Source of the DNA: an uncultured Oscillospiraceae bacterium
Lineage (GTDB): Bacteria; Bacillota_A; Clostridia; Oscillospirales; Acutalibacteraceae
Reading direction: 5' to 3'
Length of the DNA stretch: 64,000 nt
NCBI GenBank assembly: GCA_910587995.1
Contig: CAJUNS010000004.1
Coordinates: 75,191-139,190, forward strand
Shown: in pieces, positions 40,827-50,123 of the stretch
Position numbering within the stretch: position 1 is the stretch's first letter
Layout of the letters: every line of letters begins with the position of its first letter
Position numbers and translations under genes: made by a program
Notes under the pieces: generated by a model
Database searches by the model: none
Seen by the model: only the letters and a program-made list of their open reading frames with translations
Told to the model about the DNA's origin: nothing

Positions 40827-41942
40827 ATGCTCATCTACCATACCTCCGACTGGCACCTGGGCCGGATGCTCTATGGCCGCAGCCTGCTGGAAGACCAGCG
40901 GTATTTTTTAGAAGAGCTCTTTCTGCCCCAGGTGGAGCGGGAACGGCCCGCCGCGGTGATTTTGGCCGGAGATATTTACGACCGGCAGGTGGCCAGCCTG
41001 GAGGCCATCCGGCTGTTTGACCAGACCCTGGAGCGGCTGATGGCCCTAAACTGCAAGGTGCTGGCCATTGCCGGAAACCACGACGGGGCGGGACGCATCG
41101 CCTTATTGAAAAGCGCCCTGCGCCGCAGCGGGGTCTACCTGGCCACGGAGCTGGCGGACGCCTTGGAGCCGGTAGAACTGGAACAGGACGGCCAGCGGGT
41201 TCAGGTCTTTCTGCTGCCCTACTTTGACCCGCCTCAGGCCCGGGCCTTCTTTGGGGACCCGGAGCTGCGGGGAGAGGGCCCCTGCATGGAGCGGGCGGTG
41301 CAGGCCATGCTGCCCCGGTTCCAGGAGGGGGCGGTTCATCTGCTGGCGGCTCACTGTTTCGCGGCGGGGGCCTCTGTGTGCGACTCAGAAAGCCTTATGG
41401 TAGGCGGCAGCGGCCAAACGCCCCCGGCGCTGTTTGACCCCTTCGATTACGCCGCCCTGGGCCATTTGCACAGGCCCCAGCGGGCTGGAGAAAAGGGCCG
41501 GTACTCCGGGTCGCCCCTTAAGTATTCCATCAGCGAGGCGGGACAGAAAAAATGCTTCCTGCGGTTGGAAATCGAGAATGGGGTCCAGGTTCAGCCGGTG
41601 GAGTACGCCCCCCTGCGGGATGTGCGGCGGCTCAGCGGAACCTTTGACTGGCTGAGCCAGGAGGCCCAGGCCAGCCAGGACTATGTGGAGCTGGTGCTGG
41701 AAGATTCCGCGCCGGTGCTGCTGGCGGCTCAGCGGCTGCGGCCGAATTTTCCCAACCTGTTGTCCGTGGTCAACAACTGGGCGGCGGCCAGCGCGGCGGG
41801 AGGCCGTGCGGCCCGGCTGAAGGGCCTGGGAGAAGAGGAAATCTTCGCCGCGTTTTTTCAAGAAACCTGCGGCCAGGAGCCGGAAGAGGCTGACCGGGCG
41901 CTGTTCCGGCGGGTGCTGGAAGAAGCGCGGGAGCAGGCATAG
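40827..41942 (+). CDS. sbcD: Exonuclease subunit SbcD (Mre11-like)
   Basis: The ATG at 40827 follows AAAGGAGAG; the product has 371 residues. Metallophosphoesterase motifs are visible: HTSDWHLG, LAGDIYDRQ, IAGNHDG, LLAAHCFAAGAS and ALGHLHRPQ. SbcD is the nuclease of the SbcCD complex, which opens hairpins and processes DNA ends. sbcC follows after 101 bp. Confidence 0.93.
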   Translation: MLIYHTSDWHLGRMLYGRSLLEDQRYFLEELFLPQVERERPAAVILAGDIYDRQVASLEAIRLFDQTLERLMALNCKVLAIAGNHDGAGRIALLKSALRRSGVYLATELADALEPVELEQDGQRVQVFLLPYFDPPQARAFFGDPELRGEGPCMERAVQAMLPRFQEGAVHLLAAHCFAAGASVCDSESLMVGGSGQTPPALFDPFDYAALGHLHRPQRAGEKGRYSGSPLKYSISEAGQKKCFLRLEIENGVQVQPVEYAPLRDVRRLSGTFDWLSQEAQASQDYVELVLEDSAPVLLAAQRLRPNFPNLLSVVNNWAAASAAGGRAARLKGLGEEEIFAAFFQETCGQEPEEADRALFRRVLEEAREQA

Positions 41943-42043
41943 AGCGAAAAGCCGCAAGAATCGTCAGCGCCCAGAAGAAAACCGCGGGAGCTTGCCAAGC
42001 TTTCGCCGCTTTCCCTATCACCGTTTAGAAAGGACCCTGGACC

Positions 42044-44776
42044 ATGAACCCTCTCGCACTCACCCTCCAAGCCTTCGGCCCCTATCTGGACCGCACCTCC
42101 ATCGACTTCTCCCCCTTCCGCCAGTCCGGCATCTTCCTTATCACCGGCCCCACCGGCGGCGGAAAGACCTCCCTGCTGGACGCCATCTGCTTTGCCCTTT
42201 ACGGCCAAGCCACCGGCGGCCAGCGGGAGTTCCCCGATATGCGCTGCATGAGCGCCCCCCAGGACCTGCCTACTTTGGTCCATTTTACCTTTCAGCTGGG
42301 AGGCTCGGCCTACCGGTTCTGCCGGGAGCTCTGCTATAAACAGAACCGGCGCTCCAAAGAATGGGAACGCCGGGAGTCCAACGCCTGCTACCAGATTTTG
42401 GACAGCGGGGAAAAGCTTTTGGCCAGCGGCAGCGACAAGGCCGTTACCAGCCAGGCCCAGGAGCTGCTGCGCCTGAACCGCCAACAGTTTACCCAGGTGA
42501 TGGTGCTGCCCCAGGGGGACTTCTCCCGGTTTCTGCTGGCCAGCGCCACGGAGAAGGGGAAAATTCTGCGCACCCTGTTTTCCGCTCAAATCTGGGAGCG
42601 GCTGACCGAGCGCTTTAAGGCCTTGGCCAAGGCCCTGGAACAGGAAAGTGAAAAAACCGCCGGACTCCGGGACACTCTTTTACGCCAGGAGGGGCTGGAA
42701 TCCGCCGGAGACGCAGCTGAGGCCCTAAAGGCCCAGGAGGAGGAGCTGGAACAGCTGGGCCAGGAGCAGGCCAGCGCCAAAAAGCGGGCCGGGGAGGCCC
42801 AGTCCCGGCTGGAAAGCGCGGCGGAGTGGGACAGGCTGCACCGGGCCCTGGAAAAAGCCCAGCGGGAGCTGGCACAGGCCAAGGACCAGCTGGGGCCTTT
42901 GGAAGCCGCCGCCAAAGAGGCCGGACCCATGCGGGAGGCCGCGTTGGAAGCGCAGAAAAAGGCCGAGGCCCAAGCCGGGGAAAAGGTTCGGCTGGAGGGG
43001 CGGCGGGAGGCCCTGAGCAAGGCTCGGGGCCTGGAGCAAAGCGCCGCTCTGGCCCGAAAGGAGCTGGCGGAACGGGAGAAAGCCCTGACCGCTTTGGAGC
43101 TGGAACAGGCCAGCCTGGACCAACACCTGGAAACAGGCGCCGCCTACCACAGCGCCTGCCAGCAGGCCGGCGCCCAGCTCCCCCCGCTGCTGGAAGAATG
43201 CCGCCATCTGGAGGGGCTTCTGCGGGAACGGCGGGAGCTGGACCAGCGCCGGGAGGCGGCGGCATCGGCGGAAAAGGCTTGGGCAGAGGCCCAGCGGGCG
43301 GCACAGGCCAAGGCGCAAGAGGCGGAGCGCCTAGCCCAGCAGTGGGAGGCTCAGGAGGCCTTACGGCGGCAAAACGGGGCGGCGGCTCTGGCGGACGCCC
43401 TGGCCCAGGGCTCGCCCTGCCCCGTGTGCGGCTCCCTCCACCACCCAGCCCCTGCCCAGGCGGCGGAGGGGCTTCTGCCCGTCCGGGAGCTGGAAGCCCT
43501 GCGGCGGCGGGAAAAGGCCGCGGCCTCCTCCTCCGCGGAAGCCCGGGCGGCGGCTCTGGCCAAGGCCTCGGAGCTGGAACGGGCCCGGGAGGCTTTGGAG
43601 CGGCAAGAGGTCTCCGGCCCCCCCCAGGAAGCGGCGGAACGGCTGGCCCTGACCCTGGACCAAAAGTCCAAACAGGCGGAAGAGGCCCGGAAGTTGGCCG
43701 GAAATCTGGAAAAAGCCCAAGCCAAGCTGGACAGCTTGAGCGAACGCAAGAAAACCCTCGCCCAACAGGCGGCGGCGCTGCGGGAAGAACTCTCCCGGCT
43801 GGAAGAACGGGCCCGGGGGTTGGAATCCCAAGCCCAGGAGGCCTTGAAGCCCTTAGCGGGCGTTAGCGGCCAGGCGCTGGAAGAGGCCATCGCCCAAGCG
43901 GAACGGCAGCGGCAGGCCCTGCAGGCCCAGGGTGAAAGCCTTCGTCAAAAAGTCAGCCAGGCGGAGCGGGAGCTGGCCCGGCGCCAGGAAGGGGTAAAGC
44001 TGCTGGGCGCGGCCCAAGAAGCGGCCCAGGCGGCCTTTGCCCAGGCAGAGCCCCTGTGGCCCCAGCCCCCAGATTTGGACGCGCTGCAAAAAGAGGCCTG
44101 GACGCTGCGGGCCCAGGAGCTGGAGCTCTCCCGGCGCTTGGGGGAAGCTGGAGCAAAGCTGCGCTCTCTGCGGGCGGCGGCAGGGTCGGTGGCAGAGCTG
44201 GACCAGAAGCTTCAGGCGCTGTCCCAGGAGTATGGGCGGGTCTCCCGGCTGAGCCGGGGGCTCTCGGGCGACAACCCCAAAAAGACCCCGGTGCTGCAAT
44301 ATGTACTCAGCGTTACTTTGGACGAGGTGCTGGTGAGCGCCAACCATTTTTTTTCCCAGTTGAGCCGGGGCCGCTACGCCCTGCGGCTGATGGAAGGCCC
44401 CAAGGGGGGCAACGCCAAAGCCGGGCTGGATCTGGAAGTGATGGACGGGGCCTCCATGCTGCCCCGGCCCATTGACACCCTCTCCGGCGGGGAGCAGTTT
44501 TTGGCCTCCCTCTCCCTGGCCTTCGGCCTTTCGGACGTGGTCCAGGAGCACTCCGGGGCGGTGGGCCTGGACTCCATTTTTATTGACGAGGGCTTCGGCT
44601 CTTTGGACGCGGAGACCCTGGACTACGCCATGGGAGCTTTGGCCATGCTCCGGTCCAGCGGGCGGATGGTGGGGGTCATTTCCCATGTACGGGAGCTGCA
44701 AAGCCGCATTGGGGACCGGATTGAGGTACGGCAGAACGGGCAGGGACAGGCCTCCGCCAAAGTGGTAACCGGCTAA
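42044..44776 (+). CDS. sbcC: Exonuclease subunit SbcC (Rad50-like ATPase)
   Basis: The 910-residue protein starts NPLALTLQAFGPYLDRTSIDF and has Walker A GPTGGGKTSLLD (about 35-46). Long Ala/Glu/Gln-rich coiled-coil arms surround a central zinc hook CPVCGSLHHP (about residue 461), and the C-terminus has the signature LSGGEQFLASLSLAFGLSD and Walker B IFIDEGFGSLD. It forms the SbcCD complex with SbcD. The very GC-rich, repetitive coiled-coil DNA creates many spurious overlapping frames. Confidence 0.94.
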   Translation: MNPLALTLQAFGPYLDRTSIDFSPFRQSGIFLITGPTGGGKTSLLDAICFALYGQATGGQREFPDMRCMSAPQDLPTLVHFTFQLGGSAYRFCRELCYKQNRRSKEWERRESNACYQILDSGEKLLASGSDKAVTSQAQELLRLNRQQFTQVMVLPQGDFSRFLLASATEKGKILRTLFSAQIWERLTERFKALAKALEQESEKTAGLRDTLLRQEGLESAGDAAEALKAQEEELEQLGQEQASAKKRAGEAQSRLESAAEWDRLHRALEKAQRELAQAKDQLGPLEAAAKEAGPMREAALEAQKKAEAQAGEKVRLEGRREALSKARGLEQSAALARKELAEREKALTALELEQASLDQHLETGAAYHSACQQAGAQLPPLLEECRHLEGLLRERRELDQRREAAASAEKAWAEAQRAAQAKAQEAERLAQQWEAQEALRRQNGAAALADALAQGSPCPVCGSLHHPAPAQAAEGLLPVRELEALRRREKAAASSSAEARAAALAKASELERAREALERQEVSGPPQEAAERLALTLDQKSKQAEEARKLAGNLEKAQAKLDSLSERKKTLAQQAAALREELSRLEERARGLESQAQEALKPLAGVSGQALEEAIAQAERQRQALQAQGESLRQKVSQAERELARRQEGVKLLGAAQEAAQAAFAQAEPLWPQPPDLDALQKEAWTLRAQELELSRRLGEAGAKLRSLRAAAGSVAELDQKLQALSQEYGRVSRLSRGLSGDNPKKTPVLQYVLSVTLDEVLVSANHFFSQLSRGRYALRLMEGPKGGNAKAGLDLEVMDGASMLPRPIDTLSGGEQFLASLSLAFGLSDVVQEHSGAVGLDSIFIDEGFGSLDAETLDYAMGALAMLRSSGRMVGVISHVRELQSRIGDRIEVRQNGQGQASAKVVTG

Positions 44777-44915
44777 AAATATACCCAGGGCTGGCGCCTC
44801 CCCTGCCAAATCCGTTGCGTTTCTTACAGGGAACGCCACCTTCCTGGCGAAGCCGCCGGCAGAGTTCCGCATCCTAATCGTAATAAGGCGGTTACTATAA
44901 AATCAAGAGAAAACC

Positions 44916-44977
44916 AGCGGCCTCCCTTCTGGAGCCAGCCCCTGCAAACGGGAGCTGGCCTCGAGAGGGAGGCCGCT
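44916..44977. terminator. Long hairpin between convergent sbcC and the MBL gene
   Basis: Outer arms AGCGGCCTCCCT (44916-44927) and AGGGAGGCCGCT (44966-44977) enclose an inner GCCAGC/GCTGGC stem; TCTTTGTCT follows on the plus strand. Most likely the sbcDC terminator. Confidence 0.65.
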
Positions 44978-45018
44978 TCTTTGTCTCATCGCCTATGTGA
45001 TGGGCGGACCAGCCGCGC

Positions 45019-45711
45019 CTAGTCCACCTCAAACTCCTGCCCCGGCGCGCTCACATCCATCACCGCCTGGGCATACTCCCGGTAAGGCGGCGTGGATTTA
45101 AAGAGCGGCACCACCGAATAATCGCCCCACATGTGCATGGGGAACACATACCGCGCCCCCGCCGCCTCGAAAAAGTATTTCATCCCCAGGTCAAAGTCCG
45201 CCTCCTGGCGGGGGTCCAGGGGCACAAAGGCCACGTCGATGTCCTTGCCCTCCAGCAGCTTCAGCTCTTCCCGGTAGACCTGGGTCATCTGGTCGTTCTG
45301 GAAGCGGGGCGCGCCGTCCCAGACCCAGCAGTTCAGGTCCCCGGCGTGATAGATGCGTTTGCCCTCGCATTCCACCAAGAACGCCACCCCCTGGTCCGTG
45401 GAGCGCAGCGTGGCGATTTTCAGCCCCTCCAGCTCATAGGTGCGCCGGGGCTCCACGAACACCGTGGCGGGCCGCAGGGCTTCGGGCACGCGGCTCTCCC
45501 AAATGTCGTTGGAGAGGATAAAGCGCGCCTGCCCCCGCGCCCCGGCCAGCTGGAAAACAGCGGGGGAAAAGTGGTCCCCGTGGCAGTGGGAGGCAAAAAC
45601 ATACAGGGGCTTGTCCACCTGGGGGACTTCCCCCTCGTAATAGTCGAACAGAAGGCAGCAGCCCTCCAGCTCGACAAAATAGGAACTGTGGGTGATGAAG
45701 GTGACTTTCAT
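45019..45711 (-). CDS. MBL-fold metallohydrolase
   Basis: The 230-residue protein begins MKVTFITHSSYFVEL, typical of the UlaG-like branch. The metal site HxHxDH is SHCHGDHFS at about residues 42-50, later ligands are in YHAGDLN and the C-terminal FPMHMWGDYS. There is no signal peptide. The substrate is unknown; relatives include lactonases and uncharacterised hydrolases. A single gene with SD AAAGGAGC. Confidence 0.85.
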   Translation of the reverse strand: MKVTFITHSSYFVELEGCCLLFDYYEGEVPQVDKPLYVFASHCHGDHFSPAVFQLAGARGQARFILSNDIWESRVPEALRPATVFVEPRRTYELEGLKIATLRSTDQGVAFLVECEGKRIYHAGDLNCWVWDGAPRFQNDQMTQVYREELKLLEGKDIDVAFVPLDPRQEADFDLGMKYFFEAAGARYVFPMHMWGDYSVVPLFKSTPPYREYAQAVMDVSAPGQEFEVD

Positions 45712-46025
45712 GAAGGAAGAAGCTCCTTTCTAAGGGATTTTTGGGGAAGTGTTCGTCGGCCTCCGGCGGGGTAAGAAACTTTTTTGTAAAAAAGTTTCTT
45801 ACCAATCTTCAAAAAACTTTATTTCGCCGCGCCGGGCGGGAAAAGGAGGCTGGGGGAACGTTTTAGGAGGAAGCTACATATTAAATGGAGTCTGTTGCGC
45901 GTAACAGTAAAAGTTTCGTCCACCCTTTCAAAGGTGGTGGGGGTGGAGGGGGCAAAGCCCCCTCCCTGCCAGCGGCCACTCCGTAACACTTACCAAAAGT
46001 CGCTCCCGTTTTAGGCTCAACATAT
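45712..46025. repeat. Intergenic region with repeat family 1, copy 0, and a GC-rich hairpin
   Basis: At 45757-45820 lies a diverged copy of the CGGCCTCCGGCGG element, with a long hairpin (about 45771-45802, GTAAGAAACTTTT paired with its complement). It matches the tandem copies at 52748 and 53001. At about 45936-45957 a GGAGGGGGC/GCCCCCTCC stem lies downstream of the flippase stop. No gene is visible in this 314-bp stretch. Confidence 0.6.
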
Positions 46026-47675
46026 TTACAGCCGCAGATGCCTGCCTTTTTTGGGGTTGACTTTAGGCAGGCGCCGCTCCATGTGCCGGGGGCGGAATTT
46101 CCGGCGCACATGGAGCAGCCGGGCCAGGGCCTCGCCCTTGGGCAGCATGACCACGTCGTCATAGGTCACGGCCTTAAACAGCACCACCGCCGCCCCGTAG
46201 ACCGCCAGCGCTACCACAATGGCGGGCAGCACCGCCAGCCGCTGGGGTAAAAACAGCAGCAGCCCCTGGTAGGCTCCATAAGAGGCGGCCCCCATAGCGG
46301 CGGAGGCCAGCAAAATGGGCATGGAGGTAACGGCAATCCCGTCCATGTCCGGCAGGCTCTCCCGTATGGCGATTAGGTTCAGCACCATAATCAACAGGTA
46401 GGAAAGCACCGTGCTGATGGCCGAGCCCATCACGTTCATCTCCGGAATGGCCGTGAGAAAATAGGACAGGGCGATCTTCACCACGCCGCCTACGGCCATA
46501 TGGACCACCGGACGGGTGGTCCGGCCAAAGGACTGCAAAATGGCGTTGGTGGTCAGCAGGGCGCTGTTAAAGGCAATGGCAGTGGCCAGCACCGCCAGCA
46601 GCCGGGCGGCCCCGGCGGCTACCTCGGGCTTGTTGAACAGCAGCAGCGAGCAGATGGGCTCCGCGAAAAGAGACATGCCCACGCTGGCCGGAATGGCAAT
46701 GATCAGCGTGACACGCATGGAAATGGAGGAGATGTGCAGCACAGAATGCCGGTCTCCCGACACAATGGCCCCGGACAGCACCGGCAGCAAGCTGGTGGAA
46801 ATGGGCACCACAAAGGCCCCCGGCAGATCAAAAAACTTGCGGGCATGGCCCAGTACGCCGCTGAACCAGTCCGCCTGGGCCTGCGAGAGGCCCGCCCCGG
46901 TAATCATCCGGTCCATCAGTACGGCGCTGTCCACAAAGTCCAGCACGCTTAAAAAGCAGGACCCAATGGTAATGGGAATGGCAAAGCGTACCAGGGAGAG
47001 CAGCATATCCCGGCGGGAGGCTACCACGCCGCCATCCGGAGGCAGGGTCCGGTCCCGCCGCTTTTGCCGCAGCTTATAAGCGGCCAGGTACAGGGTTCCC
47101 AGGGCCGCGCTGATAGACACGCCGGAGATGGCCCCCACGGCGGCAAAGGTATCGTCGCCCAGCTGGCTGACGATATAAGCCGCCAAGCCCACGCCAATGG
47201 CCACTTTTGTAACGGCCTCAATGACTTGGGACATGGCGGTGGGCACCATATTGGACCGGCCCTGGAAATAGCCCCGCAGGGCGGAGGTTACGGAGATGAA
47301 GAAGGTGGTGGGGGCCAGGGCCCGGATGGTCCCCGCCGCGCCGGGCTTGTGGAGCATTTGGGCAATCTGCTCCGCGCCCAAGAGCATCACAAGGCTGCCC
47401 AAAAGGCCGATGCTGAAAAACAGCCAGAAGGACACGGAAAAAACTTGGTCGGCCTCTTTCCGGCAGTTCCGGGCATAGGCAGTGCTCACCATGCGGGAAA
47501 CGGCAATGGGAAGGCCAGCGGTAGAGAGCATTAAGAATATGGTGAAGATATCATAAGCGCCATAAAAATAAGACATTCCCTCAGCGCTGATGAAGTTGGC
47601 CAGCGGAATGGAGAACAGCAGGCCCAAAAGCTTGACAAGCAAGGTGGAGGCGGAGAGAATGGCCGCCCCTTTCAT
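46026..47675 (-). CDS. SpoVB/MurJ-type polysaccharide flippase (MOP superfamily)
   Basis: The 549-residue protein has about 14 membrane segments. The N-terminus GAAILSASTLLVKLLGLLFSIPL and the segments AGLPIAVSRMVSTAYA, TSALRGYFQGRSNMVPTAMSQ and LPIAL-type repeats are those of the SpoVB/YtgP family, which flips lipid-linked oligosaccharides such as lipid II. A cytoplasmic basic tail follows the last segment. The SD before the ATG is weak; homologues usually have a few more residues before KGAAIL, but no good upstream start codon exists in frame. Confidence 0.88.
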   Translation of the reverse strand: MKGAAILSASTLLVKLLGLLFSIPLANFISAEGMSYFYGAYDIFTIFLMLSTAGLPIAVSRMVSTAYARNCRKEADQVFSVSFWLFFSIGLLGSLVMLLGAEQIAQMLHKPGAAGTIRALAPTTFFISVTSALRGYFQGRSNMVPTAMSQVIEAVTKVAIGVGLAAYIVSQLGDDTFAAVGAISGVSISAALGTLYLAAYKLRQKRRDRTLPPDGGVVASRRDMLLSLVRFAIPITIGSCFLSVLDFVDSAVLMDRMITGAGLSQAQADWFSGVLGHARKFFDLPGAFVVPISTSLLPVLSGAIVSGDRHSVLHISSISMRVTLIIAIPASVGMSLFAEPICSLLLFNKPEVAAGAARLLAVLATAIAFNSALLTTNAILQSFGRTTRPVVHMAVGGVVKIALSYFLTAIPEMNVMGSAISTVLSYLLIMVLNLIAIRESLPDMDGIAVTSMPILLASAAMGAASYGAYQGLLLFLPQRLAVLPAIVVALAVYGAAVVLFKAVTYDDVVMLPKGEALARLLHVRRKFRPRHMERRLPKVNPKKGRHLRL

Positions 47676-47754
47676 AAATCCGTTTTTCTTTTCTCCAGCC
47701 GTGCCGCCGCCCCCTTTCGCGATGGTTTGGTATAGTTTTGGTTTCTATTTTCCA

Positions 47755-47783
47755 ATTATAACAAAAGACGGTGAAAAAGGCAA
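47755..47783 (-). promoter_or_regulatory. Promoter of the flippase gene
   Basis: TTGCCT (47778-47783) and TATAAT (47755-47760) on the minus strand, 17 bp apart. Confidence 0.6.
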
Positions 47784-47789
47784 GGCGAA

Positions 47790-47896
47790 AGATAGAACCG
47801 GGAGTATCCCGACCACAGAGATAAATCATTTGTGTTCCCCCGCCCTACGGGCGGGGGAACACAAAAAGCTCTCCGAAACGGACACTCCCGATAGAA
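47790..47896 (+). repeat. MITE-like element (repeat family 2), copy A
   Basis: An element of about 90 bp (47798-47889) has terminal inverted repeats GGGAGTATCC and GGACACTCCC and a central hairpin GTGTTCCCCCGCCC/GGGCGGGGGAACAC. It is flanked by the 7-bp direct repeat GATAGAA (47791-47797 and 47890-47896). Related copies lie at 58093 (inverted) and 59480. Together with the flippase promoter it fills most of the 418-bp gap before 48094. Confidence 0.7.
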
Positions 47897-48093
47897 GCAA
47901 CCCAGCATCCTGATCCCTCAAACCGAGAAAAGAGACCGGAAAGGCTGGGACTTCCCCCTTGTTGCGACCGGTTTCTTCCTCCCGCGCGTGGTATAGTTAG
48001 GGCGGTTCCAAAAAATCACCGGGATTCCTAAGCGCCGGGCACAGCCGCCTTCCGCCCGCCTTAGGGCAAAACCCGAAAGGAGTACATAGCCTT

Positions 48094-48822
48094 ATGTGCA
48101 ACAAGATGTGGAAAATCCTCCTGCTGGCCCTTACCCTTGCGCTGCTGGCTCTGCCCGCGGCCTCATCCGCGTTGGCGCAAGCCGCGCCCCAGGATGAGGG
48201 GCTCGTGCTTTGGGAGGAGACAATCTTTCTGGGGGAGGCCGTGCCTCTGCGCCGGAAAGGCCAGAGCTTGGAAAATCTGCTGAAAAGCCGCTTTTCGGAA
48301 CCAGGGGAGGTGGAGTGCTGGTGGATGAGCCCCCAGGGCCCCCTTCCTCTGGCAGAGCTGGGGAAACAGCGCCCCCGGGCGGACTGCGGCTATCCCCTCG
48401 CCGCCGTGCTGCGCCAGCCGGACAAGCCAGAACGGTGGGTCCATGGGGTCTGCCGGATTCATGTGGCCAGCGGCACCGTGCGGGTCTGGGCAGGAGGCGA
48501 GGGAATCGGCACGGCCTCGCAAGCCCTGGTGAAGCTGGAAGGGGCTGGCCTCACCCTCTACCGGCAGGCCCAGCTGGAGGCCGGTCCCCAGGGGGGCGTT
48601 CCAGCGCTGGAGACGGAATTCACCGGGCTGCCCTTTGGCGTGTACACCCTCAGCGTGGCGGATGGCGGCCTGGAGCCCAGCCAGGTCCAGTGCCGCCTGG
48701 GCGTCTGCCAGGAAGACGACACGGTGGACCCGGACCGGCGCACCGCTCTGGTGCGGTTTAAAGCCTCTGGCGGAACAGGCAGCGCCGTGCGGGAAAGCTA
48801 CCGGCTGGGAGGGGGCTCATGA
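48094..48822 (+). CDS. Secreted protein with a Cna-B-like region, function unknown
   Basis: The 242-residue protein has a signal peptide (WKILLLALTLALLALPAASSALA). The mature part is rich in beta-strand patterns, and GLPFGVYTLSVADGG near residue 190 resembles the end of a Cna-B or prealbumin-like repeat. There is no LPXTG motif or membrane anchor. SD AAAGGAG precedes the ATG. The next gene begins inside its stop (ATGA), so the pair is translated together and probably functions together outside the cell. Confidence 0.6.
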   Translation: MCNKMWKILLLALTLALLALPAASSALAQAAPQDEGLVLWEETIFLGEAVPLRRKGQSLENLLKSRFSEPGEVECWWMSPQGPLPLAELGKQRPRADCGYPLAAVLRQPDKPERWVHGVCRIHVASGTVRVWAGGEGIGTASQALVKLEGAGLTLYRQAQLEAGPQGGVPALETEFTGLPFGVYTLSVADGGLEPSQVQCRLGVCQEDDTVDPDRRTALVRFKASGGTGSAVRESYRLGGGS

Positions 48823-49349
48823 GGCCCCGGCGCTGGCCCGGAGCCCTGGCCCTGGTTCTGGCGGCGGCCCTGTGGGGGCTGGGCTATTGGCTGGAACCCC
48901 AGCGGGAAGAGCTGCGGCTGGAAGCCGTGGCCCTGACGGACCCAGCGGAGGGAGCCCCCCTGCTTAAGCCCGGCCAGACCGTCCCAGGCGGAGTGGCTTA
49001 CATCAACCGCAGCCAAGCCGGGTGCCGGGTACGGGTGAAGGTCTGCGCCCCAGAGCTGAACGGCGAACCGGCCCTGCTGGCCGGCAACTTAGTGGAGGGG
49101 CGCTTTCAAGAGGCCGGAACCGGCGGGGCTGGCCAAGAAGGCTGGGTCCGCCGGGCGGGGTATCTCTATTATCAAAACGCCCGCACCGGCGATTTGCTGC
49201 CCCCTGGGCGGCAGACTCCGGCGGCTTATACGGCGGTGCAGCTGCGGGAGGGCCTGGACCCAGACCAACTGGACACCCTGCGGGACTGGGGCGCGGAGCT
49301 GTATTTGGTGGCTCAGGCCCAGCAGGAAGAGGGCGGGGACTGGCGCTAG
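48819..49349 (+). CDS. Exported protein resembling TasA/CalY-type matrix proteins
   Basis: The 176-residue protein has an N-terminal signal or anchor (RRWPGALALVLAAALWGLGYW). A single beta-rich domain follows, with LLKPGQTVPGGVAYINRSQAGCRVRVKV, EGWVRRAGYLYYQN, LLPPGRQTPAAYTAVQL and ELYLVAQAQQ. The order 'PG-x-V ... N.. ..-VRV ... GY-YY ... L-PG ... V.. ..A' is that of camelysin/TasA-like proteins exported by SipW-type peptidases. I rate this as a pattern match only. No sipW gene is visible in the window. Confidence 0.55.
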   Translation: MRPRRWPGALALVLAAALWGLGYWLEPQREELRLEAVALTDPAEGAPLLKPGQTVPGGVAYINRSQAGCRVRVKVCAPELNGEPALLAGNLVEGRFQEAGTGGAGQEGWVRRAGYLYYQNARTGDLLPPGRQTPAAYTAVQLREGLDPDQLDTLRDWGAELYLVAQAQQEEGGDWR

Positions 49350-49376
49350 GTCTTTGCGCTTCCGCTAGCCCCGAAA

Positions 49377-49416
49377 AAAACGCGCTTTGTGCCAAGCCCG
49401 GCACAGAGCGCGTTTT
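49377..49416. terminator. Strong bidirectional terminator
   Basis: A 17-bp stem (49377-49393 with 49400-49416, one G-T pair) starts with AAAA and ends with TTTT, between convergent genes. Confidence 0.85.
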
Positions 49417-49433
49417 ACTGCCTGTAATAACGG

Positions 49434-49922
49434 TCAATGGAACATCCCCTGCCGGGCAAAATGCCCCAGCATGGCGATGAGAAATCCAAGCCCAGCTCCG
49501 CAGATGGCCTCCCGCACCCGGTGGCCCAGGGACTCGTTGAGCTTGGGAATCAGCCCCCGCAGGGCCCGCTGCCCTTCGGGAGACTGCTCTTCCTCCAGGT
49601 ACTCCACAATGTGGTTAATGGCCCTGGCATGGAGCCCCGCCGCCCAGCGGACGCCGGTGGCGTCGTACATGACAATAAGGGCCATAACAAAGGAAAGCCC
49701 GAAAACGGGAGAATTGAAACCGTACAGATAATAGGATGTGAGCAGCACCGAGCAGGTTACCGCCGAGTGGGAGCTGGGCATGCCCCCCGCCTTGGACAGA
49801 TAACGCCGGTCAAACTGCTTGTGCTTCACTGCGTCAATCAGGGTTTTAATTCCTTGAGCCGCCGCCCAGGAGATGACGCTGATGTTAATAAGTGGGTTGG
49901 TGATCAGGATAGAAAGATCCAT
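49434..49922 (-). CDS. Divergent PAP2-family membrane protein (YuiD/DUF212-like)
   Basis: The 162-residue protein has about four membrane segments and the motif KAGGMPSSHSAVTCSVLLTSYYLYG, a phosphatase-like signature, and later GVRWAAGLHARAIN and LNESLGHRVREAICGAGLG. These identify the DUF212/YuiD family, distantly related to acid phosphatases. The substrate is not known. SD GGAAAGGA precedes the ATG. Confidence 0.88.
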   Translation of the reverse strand: MDLSILITNPLINISVISWAAAQGIKTLIDAVKHKQFDRRYLSKAGGMPSSHSAVTCSVLLTSYYLYGFNSPVFGLSFVMALIVMYDATGVRWAAGLHARAINHIVEYLEEEQSPEGQRALRGLIPKLNESLGHRVREAICGAGLGFLIAMLGHFARQGMFH

Positions 49923-50046
49923 GGGCTCGTCCTTTCCGGGCAGGATACGGTCGTGGGTGGTTAACGCGGCTCATACAGAAGAAAATCTTCTGCTCCGCCA
50001 GTTGGAAAATGGGTGCGCACGAATACGCAAACTTGTTCACCCTATA

Positions 50047-50075
50047 ATCATATCCTTTTTCGAGACCCCTGTCAA
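50047..50075 (-). promoter_or_regulatory. Promoter of the PAP2-related gene
   Basis: TTGACA (50070-50075) and TATGAT (50047-50052) on the minus strand with a 17-bp spacer; leader of about 118 nt. Confidence 0.7.
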
Positions 50076-50123
50076 CCACAAATTCTTCGGGGTGCGGAGG
50101 CTTTCATAAGGATCACCTTTCTG

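Noticed and set aside
42615..43866. Several overlapping open frames in the middle of sbcC
   Set aside because: They arise from the repetitive GC-rich coiled-coil region of sbcC and have Pro/Gly-rich, motif-free translations.
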